A DNA stretch of 64,000 nucleotides, taken from the NCBI RefSeq assembly GCF_026798195.1, contig NZ_JAPQEZ010000004.1:170755-234754 (forward strand). Direction: 5' to 3'. The stretch comes from Lentilactobacillus senioris. Its GTDB lineage: Bacteria; Bacillota; Bacilli; Lactobacillales; Lactobacillaceae. Below, in pieces: positions 35,034 to 47,612 of the stretch. The number at the start of each line of letters is the position of its first letter. Positions within the stretch are counted from its first letter, which is position 1. Below the pieces are notes generated by a model. The model saw only the letters and a list, made by a program, of their open reading frames with translations, ran no database searches and was not told where the DNA came from. A program made the translations under genes and the position numbers.

Positions 35034-37655
35034 TTGGCGAAAAACGAAACTACTCCCATGATGGAACAGTACCAACAAATTAAGGATCAGTATCCGGATG
35101 CTTTCTTGTTTTATCGGTTGGGAGATTTTTACGAACTATTCAATGATGATGCGATTAAAGGCTCTCAAATCATGGAATTAACTTTAACTAACCGAAGTCG
35201 TAATGCTGAACATCCCATTCCAATGTGTGGGGTGCCCCATAAGGCAGTTAAAAACTATGTCGATATTTTAATTGATCAAGGTTATAAAGTAGCCATTTGT
35301 GAACAAATGGAAGATCCTACCTTAACTAAGGGAATGGTCAAACGCGAAGTGGTACAGTTAATTACACCTGGTACGCAGGTCGATACTGGCGCAGAAAATG
35401 CTAAGGATAACAATTACTTAACCGCAATTACTACCGATAATGGTGGTGTGAACTATGATCTAGCTTATGTAGACTTGGCTACCGGTCAATTACAAGTCAC
35501 TACTTTAGCTAGTTTTGATGAATTAACCAATGAAATTATTAACTTACAGACTAAGGAAACCGTCTTACCGACTGAAATCAATGCAGAAGTTACTGAGTTA
35601 TTAAATAAATTAGGCATTCTAATTTCGCATAATTCCAGTTCAGAAGTTACTGCTACGACCAGTTATTTAAGTCAAGATATTAATGATGAGGGGCAAAAAA
35701 CGGTTTTAGCGCAACTGTTAGAATACGTTCGAGCTACTCAAAAACGCAGTTTAGATCACTTAAAAAAAGCGGTAGCCTACGAACCTAATTACTTCTTAGA
35801 AATTGACCATAACTCTCAATATAATTTGGAATTAACTAAAAATATTCGTACCGCTAAAAAAGGTGGTACATTACTCTGGTTATTAGACCAAACTAAAACG
35901 GCTATGGGTGGTAGAAAACTCAAACAGTGGGTCGAACGGCCTTTAGTTAATCGCGAAGTTATTTCAAAACGCCAAGAGGTTGTGGAAGATTTATTAAACC
36001 ACTATTATGAACGCAATCAATTAACTGATGACTTGATCAAAGTGTACGATTTAGAACGGTTGGCTAGTAGAATTGCTTTTGGTAGTGTTAATGGGCGGGA
36101 TTTGATTCAATTAAAAACGTCACTAGAGCAAATGCCTAAGATTAGACATACGTTGGACAGCTTCACGGCATCTAGCTTAAAGGAACTGAGCCGTAATATT
36201 ATTTCGGTAGATGATTTAGTCGATTTAATTGAGCAAGCTATTGATGATGAACCACCAATTTCAGTGACTGAAGGCGGAGTTATTAAAGATAACTACAATG
36301 ATCAGCTAGATTCTTACCGAGATGCTAGCAAAAATGGCAAGCAGTGGTTGGCTAACCTAGAGGCCCAAGAACGAGAAGATACAGGTATCAATAACTTAAA
36401 AATCGGCTTTAATCGGGTATTTGGTTACTATATTGAAGTAACTAAAGCTAATTCAAGTAAAGTGCCGACTGATCGTTACCAACGAAAGCAAACGCTAACC
36501 AATTCTGAACGTTTTACTACTCCGGAGTTGAAGGAAAGAGAAACGTTGATCTTAGAAGCTCAAGATAAGAGCCAGTCACTAGAATATGAATTATTCGTTA
36601 AAATTAGGGAGACCATTAAAGAATCCATTGACCGGATTCAAAAATTAGCTGACATTGTCGCTCAAATTGATGTTTTACAAAGTTTTGCTAGTGTCAGTGA
36701 AGAGTACCGATTTGTTAAGCCAGAATTAACAGAGCAACACGAAGTTAAAATTATTGCTGGTCGGCATCCAGTGGTCGAAAAGGTTATGGGGCACCAAAAA
36801 TATATTCCTAACGATATTTTAATGCCGGAAAATACTAATATTTTGTTGATTACTGGACCCAACATGTCAGGGAAAAGTACCTTTATGCGCCAAATGGCGC
36901 TAACCGTAATCATGAATCAAATTGGATGTTTTGTGCCCGCTGAATCAGCAATTTTACCAATTTTTGATAAAATTTTTACCCGAATTGGGGCGGCAGATGA
37001 TTTGATTTCGGGGGAAAGTACCTTCATGGTAGAAATGAAGGAAGCTAATAATGCATTGCAACATGCTACCGCTAATAGTTTAATTTTATTTGATGAAATT
37101 GGACGAGGAACGGCTACTTATGATGGAATGGCGTTGGCTCAATCCATTATCGAATACGATCATAATAATATTCATGCTAAAACGTTATTTTCCACTCATT
37201 ATCATGAGTTAACGACGTTGGAAACTGAGTTACCAGAACTCAAAAATGTTCATGTAGGGGCGGTAGAACAAAATGGAGAACTAGTCTTTTTGCATCATAT
37301 TGAAGATGGGCCAGTGGATAAATCCTATGGAATTCACGTTGCTAAGTTAGCTGGTTTACCAGCTAGTTTATTAGATCGAGCAGATAATATTTTGACAGAA
37401 TTAGAAAGTGAGCCCACCAAAACTATTTCCGCTAACGTAACTCAAACACCAACGCCAACAATGACAATTGCTCCTGCGCCAGAAGCAAAGGAAGATCAAC
37501 AAATGTCCTTATTTGCTGAACAATCTCTAGATGAAAATACAGAACAGGTATTGCATTCTTTGCGTCATTTAGATTTAATGGGGAAAACCCCTATGCAGGT
37601 TATGAATCAAGTTTATCGTTGGCAACAGAAGTTAAATAAAGAAACGAGTGATTAA
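35034..37655 (+). CDS. mutS: DNA mismatch repair protein MutS
   Basis: Mismatch recognition ATPase of 873 residues. N-terminal mismatch-binding motif FYELFNDDA (Phe-x-Glu, ~residues 30-38) is preserved; Walker A GPNMSGKS is at 608-615, Walker [16 protein letters not shown] and the [14 protein letters not shown] motif follow. Starts at TTG 35034 with GAAAGGATAAG upstream; the conserved [26 protein letters not shown] follows soon after. mutL begins 2 bp after the stop, so the repair pair is one operon. Confidence 0.97.
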   Translation: MAKNETTPMMEQYQQIKDQYPDAFLFYRLGDFYELFNDDAIKGSQIMELTLTNRSRNAEHPIPMCGVPHKAVKNYVDILIDQGYKVAICEQMEDPTLTKGMVKREVVQLITPGTQVDTGAENAKDNNYLTAITTDNGGVNYDLAYVDLATGQLQVTTLASFDELTNEIINLQTKETVLPTEINAEVTELLNKLGILISHNSSSEVTATTSYLSQDINDEGQKTVLAQLLEYVRATQKRSLDHLKKAVAYEPNYFLEIDHNSQYNLELTKNIRTAKKGGTLLWLLDQTKTAMGGRKLKQWVERPLVNREVISKRQEVVEDLLNHYYERNQLTDDLIKVYDLERLASRIAFGSVNGRDLIQLKTSLEQMPKIRHTLDSFTASSLKELSRNIISVDDLVDLIEQAIDDEPPISVTEGGVIKDNYNDQLDSYRDASKNGKQWLANLEAQEREDTGINNLKIGFNRVFGYYIEVTKANSSKVPTDRYQRKQTLTNSERFTTPELKERETLILEAQDKSQSLEYELFVKIRETIKESIDRIQKLADIVAQIDVLQSFASVSEEYRFVKPELTEQHEVKIIAGRHPVVEKVMGHQKYIPNDILMPENTNILLITGPNMSGKSTFMRQMALTVIMNQIGCFVPAESAILPIFDKIFTRIGAADDLISGESTFMVEMKEANNALQHATANSLILFDEIGRGTATYDGMALAQSIIEYDHNNIHAKTLFSTHYHELTTLETELPELKNVHVGAVEQNGELVFLHHIEDGPVDKSYGIHVAKLAGLPASLLDRADNILTELESEPTKTISANVTQTPTPTMTIAPAPEAKEDQQMSLFAEQSLDENTEQVLHSLRHLDLMGKTPMQVMNQVYRWQQKLNKETSD

Positions 37656-37657
37656 AC

Positions 37658-39553
37658 GTGGCTAAGATTCACGAATTACCAGTCCTCTTAGCTGATCAAA
37701 TTGCGGCCGGAGAAGTGGTGGAACGGCCGGCTTCGGTAGTTAAAGAACTGGTTGAAAATGCCGTTGATGCTAACAGTACAGAAATTAATGTAAATGTTGA
37801 ATCTGCAGGATTAAAGGTTATTCAAGTCATCGATAACGGTGATGGTATCGCTGCCGACGATGTCCAGACCGCTTTTTTGCGTCATGCCACCAGTAAGATT
37901 ACCGAACAACGAGATTTGTTTAGAGTTAAAACTTTAGGTTTTAGAGGTGAGGCGCTGCCCAGTATTAATTCTGTTTCTGATTTAACGATTGAAACTTCTA
38001 CTGGAGAGGTTGGGACCCAACTTCAATTTAAGGGGGGCAAGCTAATTGCTCAAGGAGTCGCTGCTCCTAGAAAAGGAACTACGGTTACCGTTAATCAGTT
38101 ATTTTATAATACCCCGGCTAGATTGAAATACCTCAAATCTCCAGGAACCGAATTATCGCAAATTACTGATGTGATGAATCGTTTGGCTATTAGTTACCCT
38201 CAAATTAGTTTTTCATTTACCTCTGACGGTCGTGAATTACTAAGAACGGCTGGTCGAGGACAGGTAGAAGCGGTTTTAGGGGCAATTTATGGGCAAAAAA
38301 ACTTAAATAAATTAGTCCCAATTGCTAAAGAGAATCTGGAAATTAAGGTGCAGGGATACACCTCCTTACCAGAATTAACTCGAGCTTCACGAAAATACAT
38401 GTCGTTAATTTTAAACGGACGTTACATCCGTAATTATCAACTCAGCCGAGCAATTATTGATGGGTATGGTTCTAAATTGATGGTGGGGAGATATCCGATT
38501 GCTGTGATTAGCGTAACCGTAGATCCAGCGCTAGTAGATGTGAACGTTCATCCTACTAAGCAGGAAGTCCGGATTTCTAACGAACAAGAAATTATGACGT
38601 TAATTAGTCAGGCAATTGTTGAAGCTGTTAGCCCGCAAGTTAGAATTCCTCAGGTTGATCCGAAGCCTAAGGTTAATCAAGCAATTTCACGACCTCAACC
38701 AACATTGGAACGAAATTTCGGGTTGACGAACAGTGCGACGCCACTGCCACAATCTAAAATGGCTGCTTCCAGTATTGAACCCATTATTATTACTAATAAA
38801 GCTGAATTAGATCTACCTACCATTCAACGATTTGATGAACAGGTAGCTAAGATGACTGCTTCAAATAGTCTGGTTGCAAAACAACCGGTTGCACCCAAAA
38901 TAAAGCCAGAAGAGTTGGAGTTATTTTCAGAAGAAACAAAGACCACTAAATTTCCTGAGCTAAGATACATTGGGCAATTACACGGAACTTATCTACTAAC
39001 TGAAAATCAGGGTGGTTTATATTTGGTAGATCAGCATGCCGCCCAAGAACGGGTGAATTATGAATATTACCGGCAAGCAATCGGAGAAGTCAGTGATGAC
39101 CAACAGCGGCTAATGGTGCCCATCGTACTTGATTATTCTACTTCAGATTTTTTACTGATTTCTGAACGATTAGAATTGTTGGCTACCTTGGGAATTTATT
39201 TGGAAGAGTTTGGACAAAACAGTTTTATTTTAAGGGAACATCCAACCTGGTTTAAGGCGGGGCAAGAAGAGGATACCGTTAGGGAAATGATTGATTGGAT
39301 TTTAACTGACCATCATATTTCGGTGGCTGCTTATCGTGAAAAAACCGCTATTATGATGAGTTGTAAGCGAGCAATTAAGGCTAATCACCATTTAGATGAT
39401 CAGCAGGCTAAGGCACTCTTAGAACGATTACCAGAGTGTGAGAATCCTTATAATTGTCCTCATGGACGACCAGTATTAGTGGAAATTACCACTACCGAAA
39501 TTGAAAAAATGTTCAAACGGATTCAAGATTCACATGATTCTAAAGAATTCTGA
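37658..39553 (+). CDS. mutL: DNA mismatch repair protein MutL
   Basis: GHKL ATPase/endonuclease of 631 residues. ATPase motifs: [15 protein letters not shown] and [10 protein letters not shown] in the first ~100 residues. A variable linker (~335-430) leads to the C-terminal domain with the endonuclease motif [12 protein letters not shown] (DQHA-x2-E-x4-E), plus SCKRAIKAN and CPHGRP, so it should nick DNA itself, as expected in an organism without MutH. GTG start 37658, 2 bp after mutS. Confidence 0.97.
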   Translation: MAKIHELPVLLADQIAAGEVVERPASVVKELVENAVDANSTEINVNVESAGLKVIQVIDNGDGIAADDVQTAFLRHATSKITEQRDLFRVKTLGFRGEALPSINSVSDLTIETSTGEVGTQLQFKGGKLIAQGVAAPRKGTTVTVNQLFYNTPARLKYLKSPGTELSQITDVMNRLAISYPQISFSFTSDGRELLRTAGRGQVEAVLGAIYGQKNLNKLVPIAKENLEIKVQGYTSLPELTRASRKYMSLILNGRYIRNYQLSRAIIDGYGSKLMVGRYPIAVISVTVDPALVDVNVHPTKQEVRISNEQEIMTLISQAIVEAVSPQVRIPQVDPKPKVNQAISRPQPTLERNFGLTNSATPLPQSKMAASSIEPIIITNKAELDLPTIQRFDEQVAKMTASNSLVAKQPVAPKIKPEELELFSEETKTTKFPELRYIGQLHGTYLLTENQGGLYLVDQHAAQERVNYEYYRQAIGEVSDDQQRLMVPIVLDYSTSDFLLISERLELLATLGIYLEEFGQNSFILREHPTWFKAGQEEDTVREMIDWILTDHHISVAAYREKTAIMMSCKRAIKANHHLDDQQAKALLERLPECENPYNCPHGRPVLVEITTTEIEKMFKRIQDSHDSKEF

Positions 39554-39580
39554 TAAATCCCGCCAAGCTGATAACGAATA

Positions 39581-39589
39581 TGATACAAT
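39581..39589 (+). promoter_or_regulatory. Extended -10 of ruvAB
   Basis: TGATACAAT (TACAAT at 39584-39589), 37 bp before ruvA; -35 weak. Confidence 0.5.
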
Positions 39590-39597
39590 CGGATAAG

Positions 39598-39611
39598 CAA
39601 ACGTATGTTTA
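39598..39611. promoter_or_regulatory. LexA-like box of ruvAB
   Basis: CAAACGTATGTTTA keeps AAAC-N4-GTTT symmetry and differs from the SOS form CGAAC-N4-GTTCG at both ends. It sits where transcription should start. ruvAB is an SOS operon in Bacillus. Confidence 0.5.
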
Positions 39612-39626
39612 GAAGGGAACCGGAAT

Positions 39627-40229
39627 ATGTTCGAATTTTTAGAAGGTCAGATCACCAATGTGCGCCCTGACGCGGTGGTTATTAACGTCCACGGCATTGG
39701 TTTTTTGGTGTACTCACCAGATCCATATCAATATGATGTTTCTGATACCATTCAACGCATTTACGTTTATCAGTCGGTGAGTGAAAATGCGATGTTACTT
39801 TATGGTTTTCATGATGTTGAGGATAAACAATTATTTTTGAAGTTAATCGCAGTTTCGGGCATTGGTCCTAAGAGTGCCTTGGCTATTTTGGCCGGCCATG
39901 ATCGAAACGGTTTAATTAACGCTATTGCTAGTGAAGACGTGAAATTTTTAACTAAATTTCCAGGAGTTGGCAAGAAGACCGCGCAACAAATTATTTTGGA
40001 CTTGCAAGGTAAGTTGGGAATTTTTAGTGCTGAAATGGATCTCTTGGCACCTGAACAATCCGCGTTGGTTAAACCAGATAATCAAGACCTAAACGATGCG
40101 TTAGAAGCATTGAAAGCGTTAGGTTATACAGATAAGCAAGTGCAAAAAATTCAACCAAGTTTAGCTGAATTACCTAAAATGACAACTGATGAATACTTGA
40201 GTCAGGGACTTAAACTGTTAATGAAGTAG
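39627..40229 (+). CDS. ruvA: Holliday junction branch migration protein RuvA
   Basis: Tetrameric Holliday-junction binding protein of 200 residues. OB-fold domain I (~1-65), helix-hairpin-helix motifs in VSGIGPKSALAIL and FPGVGKKTAQQIILDLQGK (~75-130), flexible linker and C-terminal domain III (~150-200) that contacts RuvB. ATG behind GAAGGGAACCGG. Forms an operon with ruvB, queA and probably tgt. Confidence 0.96.
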   Translation: MFEFLEGQITNVRPDAVVINVHGIGFLVYSPDPYQYDVSDTIQRIYVYQSVSENAMLLYGFHDVEDKQLFLKLIAVSGIGPKSALAILAGHDRNGLINAIASEDVKFLTKFPGVGKKTAQQIILDLQGKLGIFSAEMDLLAPEQSALVKPDNQDLNDALEALKALGYTDKQVQKIQPSLAELPKMTTDEYLSQGLKLLMK

Positions 40230-40244
40230 AAAAAGGTGAATGAA

Positions 40245-41258
40245 TTGACGGAAAATGATGACCGGATTATTGCGGCCAATAATTTAGACGACAATGAAGA
40301 AAATATTGAACGTTCAATCAGACCCCAGTTATTAGATCAATATATTGGACAGTCAGATATTAAAAACGAACTTCAGGTTTATATTCAAGCGGCTAAACAA
40401 CGAGAAGAAGCCCTGGATCATGTGTTGTTGTATGGTCCACCGGGACTAGGAAAAACTACCTTAGCGATGGTGATTGCTAATGAACTCCAAGTTAACATCA
40501 GAACCACTAGTGGGCCTGCCATTGATAAGCCAGGAGACTTATTATCTTTATTAAATGAATTAAAACCGGGTGATGTTTTATTTATTGATGAAATTCACCG
40601 CTTACCTAAAATCGTAGAAGAAATGTTGTATTCCGCTATGGAAGATTTCTTTGTCGATATTGTGATCGGTCAAGGACCAACGGCTCATCCGGTTCATTTT
40701 CCGTTGCCGCCGTTTACATTAATTGGAGCGACTACCCAAGCAGGGATGCTGTCGGCACCGTTACGGGATCGATTTGGTATCGTGGAACATATGAACTACT
40801 ACACGGTAAGCGAATTAGAACAAATTGTACGTCGCACAGCTGGTATTTTCCAGGCGGAAATTAGTGATGAAGGAGCTCATGAAGTGGGCTTGCGATCGCG
40901 CGGGACTCCGCGAGTAGCTAACCGCCTATTAAAACGAATTAGAGATTTTGCACAGGTTGCTTCTAAATCAGAAATCGATTTAGAAATTGTGCAATATGCA
41001 TTACATTTGTTAAAAGTAGACGATCTAGGCCTCGATGATACCGATATCAAACTGTTAAAAACCATGATTGATTTTTATAACGGTGGGCCGGTTGGGTTAA
41101 ATACGTTGGCGGCTAATATTGGTGAAGAGACGGATACGATTGCGGAAATGTATGAACCATATTTACTACAAATTGGCATGCTAAAGCGTACTGCACGCGG
41201 TCGAATGGTTACGGATAAAGCTTACTTACACTTGGGTTACACCCCCAAACAAAAATAA
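40245..41258 (+). CDS. ruvB: Holliday junction helicase RuvB
   Basis: AAA+ motor of branch migration. Walker A GPPGLGKT (~64-71), Walker [10 protein letters not shown], sensor region [19 protein letters not shown], and the C-terminal winged helix with [19 protein letters not shown] place the start at TTG 40245 (337 residues), preceded by AAAAGGTGA; a GTG at 40236 lies within that ribosome site. It follows ruvA by 15 bp. Confidence 0.96.
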   Translation: MTENDDRIIAANNLDDNEENIERSIRPQLLDQYIGQSDIKNELQVYIQAAKQREEALDHVLLYGPPGLGKTTLAMVIANELQVNIRTTSGPAIDKPGDLLSLLNELKPGDVLFIDEIHRLPKIVEEMLYSAMEDFFVDIVIGQGPTAHPVHFPLPPFTLIGATTQAGMLSAPLRDRFGIVEHMNYYTVSELEQIVRRTAGIFQAEISDEGAHEVGLRSRGTPRVANRLLKRIRDFAQVASKSEIDLEIVQYALHLLKVDDLGLDDTDIKLLKTMIDFYNGGPVGLNTLAANIGEETDTIAEMYEPYLLQIGMLKRTARGRMVTDKAYLHLGYTPKQK

Positions 41259-41276
41259 ACGAAGGGATGATCAACC

Positions 41277-43486
<2,210 letters not shown>

Positions 43487-43550
43487 ATACTGGACGATTG
43501 TACAAGAGTTTGTTAAAGTTATTTTATAAAGAAAGTGCGGGTGAGATATA

Positions 43551-43928
43551 GTGGGTTCTACTTATTCTATTTTGATGATCGTGGTTCTTTTCGTTTTGAT
43601 GTACTTCTTAATGATTAGACCACAACAAAAACAAGAAAAAAAGCGTCGTGAACAATTATCTAAGTTAGCAGTTGGAGATAACGTCGTTACTATCGGTAGA
43701 TTACATGGTGTGATCGACGAAATTAACGAAGCTGAAAAAACAGTTACCTTGGATTGTGACGGCATTTTCTTGACTTTCGATCTAAATGCGATTGCTCAAG
43801 TTAAAGAACGAGCAGTTGCTTCAAGTACTAAAGAAACTAGTACTACTGAACAACCAGCAGAACCAAAAGAACCATCAACTGAAACTTCAGAAACTGATAC
43901 TAAAGATTCAGATTCTGAAGCAAAATAA
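43551..43928 (+). CDS. yajC: Preprotein translocase subunit YajC
   Basis: 125-residue Sec-associated membrane protein. One membrane helix (~5-22) ends in MIRPQQKQEKKRREQLSKLAVGDNVVTIGRLHGVI, the family hallmark. The tail (~85-125) is rich in Ser/Thr/Glu and probably disordered. GTG start 43551 after GCGGGTGAGAT. Often follows tgt; it ends with a terminator. Confidence 0.94.
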   Translation: MGSTYSILMIVVLFVLMYFLMIRPQQKQEKKRREQLSKLAVGDNVVTIGRLHGVIDEINEAEKTVTLDCDGIFLTFDLNAIAQVKERAVASSTKETSTTEQPAEPKEPSTETSETDTKDSDSEAK

Positions 43929-43952
43929 AGAGCTGATAACAGCTCTTTTTTT
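43927..43952 (+). terminator. Terminator of yajC
   Basis: Stem AAAGAGCTG/CAGCTCTTT, loop ataa, T-tail. Confidence 0.88.
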
Positions 43953-43964
43953 ACCCACTTGAAA

Positions 43965-43978
43965 AAAACATACGTTCG
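43965..43978. promoter_or_regulatory. LexA-like box before dinB
   Basis: AAAACATACGTTCG matches CGAAC-N4-GTTCG in the right half and has two changes in the left half; its last G starts the dinB ribosome site GGAGGTGG (43978-43985 region). Confidence 0.5.
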
Positions 43979-43990
43979 GAGGTGGACTGA

Positions 43991-45070
43991 ATGAACAACC
44001 GCTGGATTATTCACGTTGATATGGACGCTTTTTATGCCTCGATTGAAGAAAGAGAAGATCCCAGCTTGAAAGGAAAACCATTAGTAGTGGCGAAAGATCC
44101 TCGTAAAACTGGTGGCCGCGGGGTTGTCTCTACCGCTAATTATATTGCTAGAAGGTATGGAGTTCATTCAGCGATGAGCTCTAGCGAAGCTCTGAAACTA
44201 TGTCCGAAAGCTATTTTTCGTTTTTCTGGTTTTCAATTATATCGAGCAGTTTCTCAACAAATTCATAACATATTTCACCATTATACCGATACGATTGAAT
44301 CGTACGCCTTAGACGAAGCCTATCTTGATGTTACCAACAATAAATTGGGAATGACCGATCCCGTTCAAATTGGCCGAGAAATTCAACAAAAAATTAAACA
44401 AGTAACTCGACTGACTTGTTCAATTGGTATTTCTTATAATAAATTTTTGGCCAAAGAAGCCTCTGACTATACTAAACCAGCAGGATTTACTATTGTTTCT
44501 GTTGAGGATGCGCCAGCTTTTTTAGCACAGCTACCAATTGAAAAATTTCGGGGAGTCGGTAAAAAAACGGTTCCCAAAATGAAAGAGTTGGGGATTAACG
44601 ACGGCTCAGATTTATTAAAACTGTCAGAACTAGATTTAATGAAACATTTTGGTAAATTTGGATATTCCCTTTACCGACGAGCTCGCGGAATTGATGAGCG
44701 GCCGGTGGAAGCTAGTCGAGTTCGTAAATCGATTGGTCGGGAACGAACTTTTGGACCGGTGTTAGATTCTGAAGTAGTAGTCAATACTCAGTTACGGCTG
44801 ATTGCTGCTAAGGTAATCAAGGACGTAGCTAAACAACATAAACATGGTAAAACATTGGTGCTAAAGGTGCGCTATCAAGATTTTCAAACAGTTACTAAAC
44901 GAGCAACTTTTTTAGATTATATTGAGAACAACGTTGATAATTATTTAGAAATTACAAGTGAACTACTAACTAATTTGCCGCCAGTGGAAGCTGGAGTTAG
45001 ATTGCTAGGAATTACTTTAACCGGGTTAGATGATTTAAATTATGAAAATTTAGCGTTAAACTTGTTTTAA
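43991..45070 (+). CDS. dinB: DNA polymerase IV (Y family)
   Basis: Translesion polymerase of 359 residues. Catalytic motifs [12 protein letters not shown] (metal A aspartate, ~residues 6-17), [11 protein letters not shown] (acidic pair, ~100-110) and [21 protein letters not shown] are intact, followed by the helix-hairpin-helix thumb and the little-finger domain ([10 protein letters not shown]). No obvious beta-clamp motif other than the terminal NLALNLF. ATG behind GGAGGTGG. The 38 bp to the preceding terminator leave little room for a full promoter. Confidence 0.95.
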   Translation: MNNRWIIHVDMDAFYASIEEREDPSLKGKPLVVAKDPRKTGGRGVVSTANYIARRYGVHSAMSSSEALKLCPKAIFRFSGFQLYRAVSQQIHNIFHHYTDTIESYALDEAYLDVTNNKLGMTDPVQIGREIQQKIKQVTRLTCSIGISYNKFLAKEASDYTKPAGFTIVSVEDAPAFLAQLPIEKFRGVGKKTVPKMKELGINDGSDLLKLSELDLMKHFGKFGYSLYRRARGIDERPVEASRVRKSIGRERTFGPVLDSEVVVNTQLRLIAAKVIKDVAKQHKHGKTLVLKVRYQDFQTVTKRATFLDYIENNVDNYLEITSELLTNLPPVEAGVRLLGITLTGLDDLNYENLALNLF

Positions 45071-45081
45071 GCGATTAGCTT

Positions 45082-45110
45082 TTGAATTTTGACTGGTTAT
45101 TCGTTATACT
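45082..45110 (+). promoter_or_regulatory. Promoter of nrnA
   Basis: TTGAAT (45082-45087), 17-bp spacer, TATACT (45105-45110). Confidence 0.6.
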
Positions 45111-45144
45111 TAAGTGTTTAAGAAAACTGGGACGGAGCGAAAAA

Positions 45145-46101
45145 ATGACAATCCAAGAACAAATATTAAATGCAATTCAACGTTTTGATACCATTATTAT
45201 TCACCGCCATAAACGACCAGATCCAGATGCGGTAGGGTCTCAAATGGGATTAGCCGAAATTTTAAAAACTAGTTTTCCGGCTAAAAAAATCTATACGGTT
45301 GGTAAACAATATGCTAGCTTTGACTGGTTAGGGGTTACTGACGAAATTGATGACGATGTGTATCAAGATGCATTAGTAATTGTTGTGGATACCGCTAATC
45401 AGCCGCGGGTTGATGATGATCGTTATTTGAACGGCAAAATGTTAATTAAAATTGATCACCATCCTAATGACGATCAATTTGGCGATCTAATGTGGGTGGA
45501 TGAATTGGCATCAAGTACGTCAGAATTGATTGGTGATTTTTGTTTCCAACTTAAAGAACAATTATTAATGACTTCTAACGCTGCCAGATTGTTATATGCT
45601 GGAATTGTTGGTGATACGGGTCGTTTTAAGTATCCGGCTACCACCCCTAAAACTTTTGCGATTACTGCTAAGTTAACGGAATATGATTTTGATGCTAGTG
45701 CAATTAATCAACATGAAGATGAGATTAACTTACCATTAGCACATTTAGCAGCGTACACTTACGATAACTTGGTAATTAATGATAATGGTGCTGCGCATTT
45801 AATTTTAACTAATGCGGCATTAGAACCATTTAACCTAGGGGATGAAAGCACTTCTTCAATTGTGCCACTTCCTGGTAATTTAAAAGAAGTTACTTCCTGG
45901 GCTATATTAGTAGAACAAAAAGAAGGAGATTATCGGATTCGACTTCGCTCTAAAGGTCCAGCAATTAATGAACTAGCCAAACAATATGGTGGTGGCGGTC
46001 ATCCCTTAGCCAGTGGAGCTGTGTTAGCGGATGCGCAAGGAATTCCTGAATTTCTCGCCAACCTAGATAAAGTGGTAGATGAATACCACGCAACCAGATA
46101 A
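45145..46101 (+). CDS. nrnA: DHH-family oligoribonuclease/pAp phosphatase (NrnA-like)
   Basis: 318-residue phosphoesterase that degrades nano-RNA and may hydrolyse pAp. DHH motifs: HRHKRPDPDAVGSQ (I), VVDTA (II), KIDHHPN (III, DHH) and GIVGDTGRFKYP (IV), with the DHHA1 domain ending in GGGHPLASGA. The start at ATG 45145 follows GGGACGGAG; the frame is open upstream through the promoter, which cannot be coding. The helicase gene starts 11 bp downstream, so the two RNA-processing genes form one unit. Confidence 0.92.
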   Translation: MTIQEQILNAIQRFDTIIIHRHKRPDPDAVGSQMGLAEILKTSFPAKKIYTVGKQYASFDWLGVTDEIDDDVYQDALVIVVDTANQPRVDDDRYLNGKMLIKIDHHPNDDQFGDLMWVDELASSTSELIGDFCFQLKEQLLMTSNAARLLYAGIVGDTGRFKYPATTPKTFAITAKLTEYDFDASAINQHEDEINLPLAHLAAYTYDNLVINDNGAAHLILTNAALEPFNLGDESTSSIVPLPGNLKEVTSWAILVEQKEGDYRIRLRSKGPAINELAKQYGGGGHPLASGAVLADAQGIPEFLANLDKVVDEYHATR

Positions 46102-46112
46102 CAGGAGAATTT

Positions 46113-47471
46113 ATGACAAGTTTTAACGATTTTAATTTAAAGCCAGCATTGCTTGAAGCGGTAGCTGACATTAATTTTCAAACCCCAACTCCGGTTCAGG
46201 AAAGATTGATTCCTGAAGTTTTAGCCGGTAGAGACGTGGTAGGCCAATCTGCCACCGGTAGTGGAAAAACACACACCTTTTTACTGCCAATTTTTAACCA
46301 ACTAGATAGTCAAAAAAAGGCTGTGCAGGCAGTGATTACTACTCCTAGTCGTGAATTAGCATATCAAATTGCTGAAGCGGCTAAACAACTACGTGGATTT
46401 GTAGATGAAGATATTTTGATTGGAACTTTTGTTGGTGGAACCGACAAGAAACGACAAATTGAAAAACTACACAGAGAACAACCGCAGTTAGTTATTGGAA
46501 CTCCGGGAAGAATTTGGGATTTAATTGAAAGTGAAGCCTTAGATATTCACGAAGCTCAGCAATTAGTAATTGATGAAGCTGATATGACGATGGACATGGG
46601 CTTTATGGACTTGATTGACAAAATTGCTACGCGATTTGGTAAAAAAGTCCAAACATTAGTATTCTCAGCAACTATTCCACAACAATTACGAGTATTTTTA
46701 CGAAAATACTTAACTAACCCATTAATTGAAGAAATTCCGGTAGCAACCGTTATTAACCCTAACGTTTCAAACTGGTTAATTTCGACTAAGGGTCGGGATA
46801 AGAATCAAATGATTTATGAATTATTGACAATGGGTGAACCATACTTGGCATTGGTATTTGCTAATACCAAAGAACGGGTTAAAGAAATTGGTCAATTCCT
46901 AAAGCAACAAGGTTTAGACGTGGCTATGATTCATGGGGATATTAAGCCTCGGGAACGTAAACGAATTATGAAGCGGGTAAAGAACCTTGAATTTCAATAC
47001 GTAGTGGCTACTGATTTAGCAGCTCGAGGAATCGATATCGATGGCGTTTCCCACGTTATTAATGATGATATTCCTGAAGACCTTGAATTCTTTGTTCATC
47101 GAGTTGGTAGAACTGGTCGAAAGAATATGAAGGGAATTTCCATTACCTTATACGAACCAGGCAAGGAAAAGCGGTTAGCAGAATTAGAAGCTATGGGGAT
47201 TAAATTTGATCCTAAAGATATTAGAAACCATGAAGTCGTTGATTCTTACGATCGCAATCGGCGAAAGACGCACCGGAAGAAAAACGAAAAATTAGATCCA
47301 ACTATGATTGGATTAGTTAAAAAGAAAAAGAAAAAGATTAAACCAGGTTATAAACGACAAATTAAAATGTCGATCCAACGAAAAGACGAAATGGACCGTC
47401 GAATTAAGAAACGTGAAGAAGCCAGAGCTCAACGGAAGCATAAGAAGCAAAGCTCAACTCGTTATAAATAG
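46113..47471 (+). CDS. DEAD-box RNA helicase (CshB-like)
   Basis: 452-residue ATP-dependent RNA helicase. Q motif TPTPVQERLIP, motif I GQSATGSGKTHTF (~46-58), Ia TPSRELA, II VIDEADM (DEAD), III SATIPQ, and in domain 2 VFANTKE, TDLAARGIDIDGV and HRVGRTGR. The basic C-terminus (~390-452, many Lys/Arg) likely binds RNA. Resembles CshB, a cold-shock/ribosome-assembly helicase. ATG behind CAGGAG. Cotranscribed with nrnA. Confidence 0.93.
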   Translation: MTSFNDFNLKPALLEAVADINFQTPTPVQERLIPEVLAGRDVVGQSATGSGKTHTFLLPIFNQLDSQKKAVQAVITTPSRELAYQIAEAAKQLRGFVDEDILIGTFVGGTDKKRQIEKLHREQPQLVIGTPGRIWDLIESEALDIHEAQQLVIDEADMTMDMGFMDLIDKIATRFGKKVQTLVFSATIPQQLRVFLRKYLTNPLIEEIPVATVINPNVSNWLISTKGRDKNQMIYELLTMGEPYLALVFANTKERVKEIGQFLKQQGLDVAMIHGDIKPRERKRIMKRVKNLEFQYVVATDLAARGIDIDGVSHVINDDIPEDLEFFVHRVGRTGRKNMKGISITLYEPGKEKRLAELEAMGIKFDPKDIRNHEVVDSYDRNRRKTHRKKNEKLDPTMIGLVKKKKKKIKPGYKRQIKMSIQRKDEMDRRIKKREEARAQRKHKKQSSTRYK

Positions 47472-47482
47472 GCTTCAGCAAA

Positions 47483-47511
47483 TTGACAGTTTTTCTGCTA
47501 AAAAGTATAAT
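47483..47511 (+). promoter_or_regulatory. Consensus promoter before alaS
   Basis: TTGACA (47483-47488), 17-bp spacer, TATAAT (47506-47511): both hexamers perfect. Start site near 47518. Confidence 0.8.
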
Positions 47512-47562
47512 TTTAGTGTTAAATTTTGTCAGATTAGATTACTAAAAAGATTAAATTAAAGT

Positions 47563-47590
47563 GCCGGGAAGCAATGACCGGCTTTTTTAT
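47563..47590 (+). terminator. Terminator-like hairpin in alaS leader (possible attenuator)
   Basis: Stem GCCGG (47563-47567)/CCGGC (47578-47582), 10-nt loop, six T. It lies downstream of the consensus promoter and upstream of alaS, so it either attenuates alaS or ends a ~70-nt transcript. No T-box sequence is present. Confidence 0.6.
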
Positions 47591-47612
47591 TTAAAGGAAG
47601 TGGAGAGTTTCG

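Noticed and set aside
47563..47612. T-box in the alaS leader
   Set aside because: No T-box core (GGTGG-ACCGCG type) and no specifier arm could be found.
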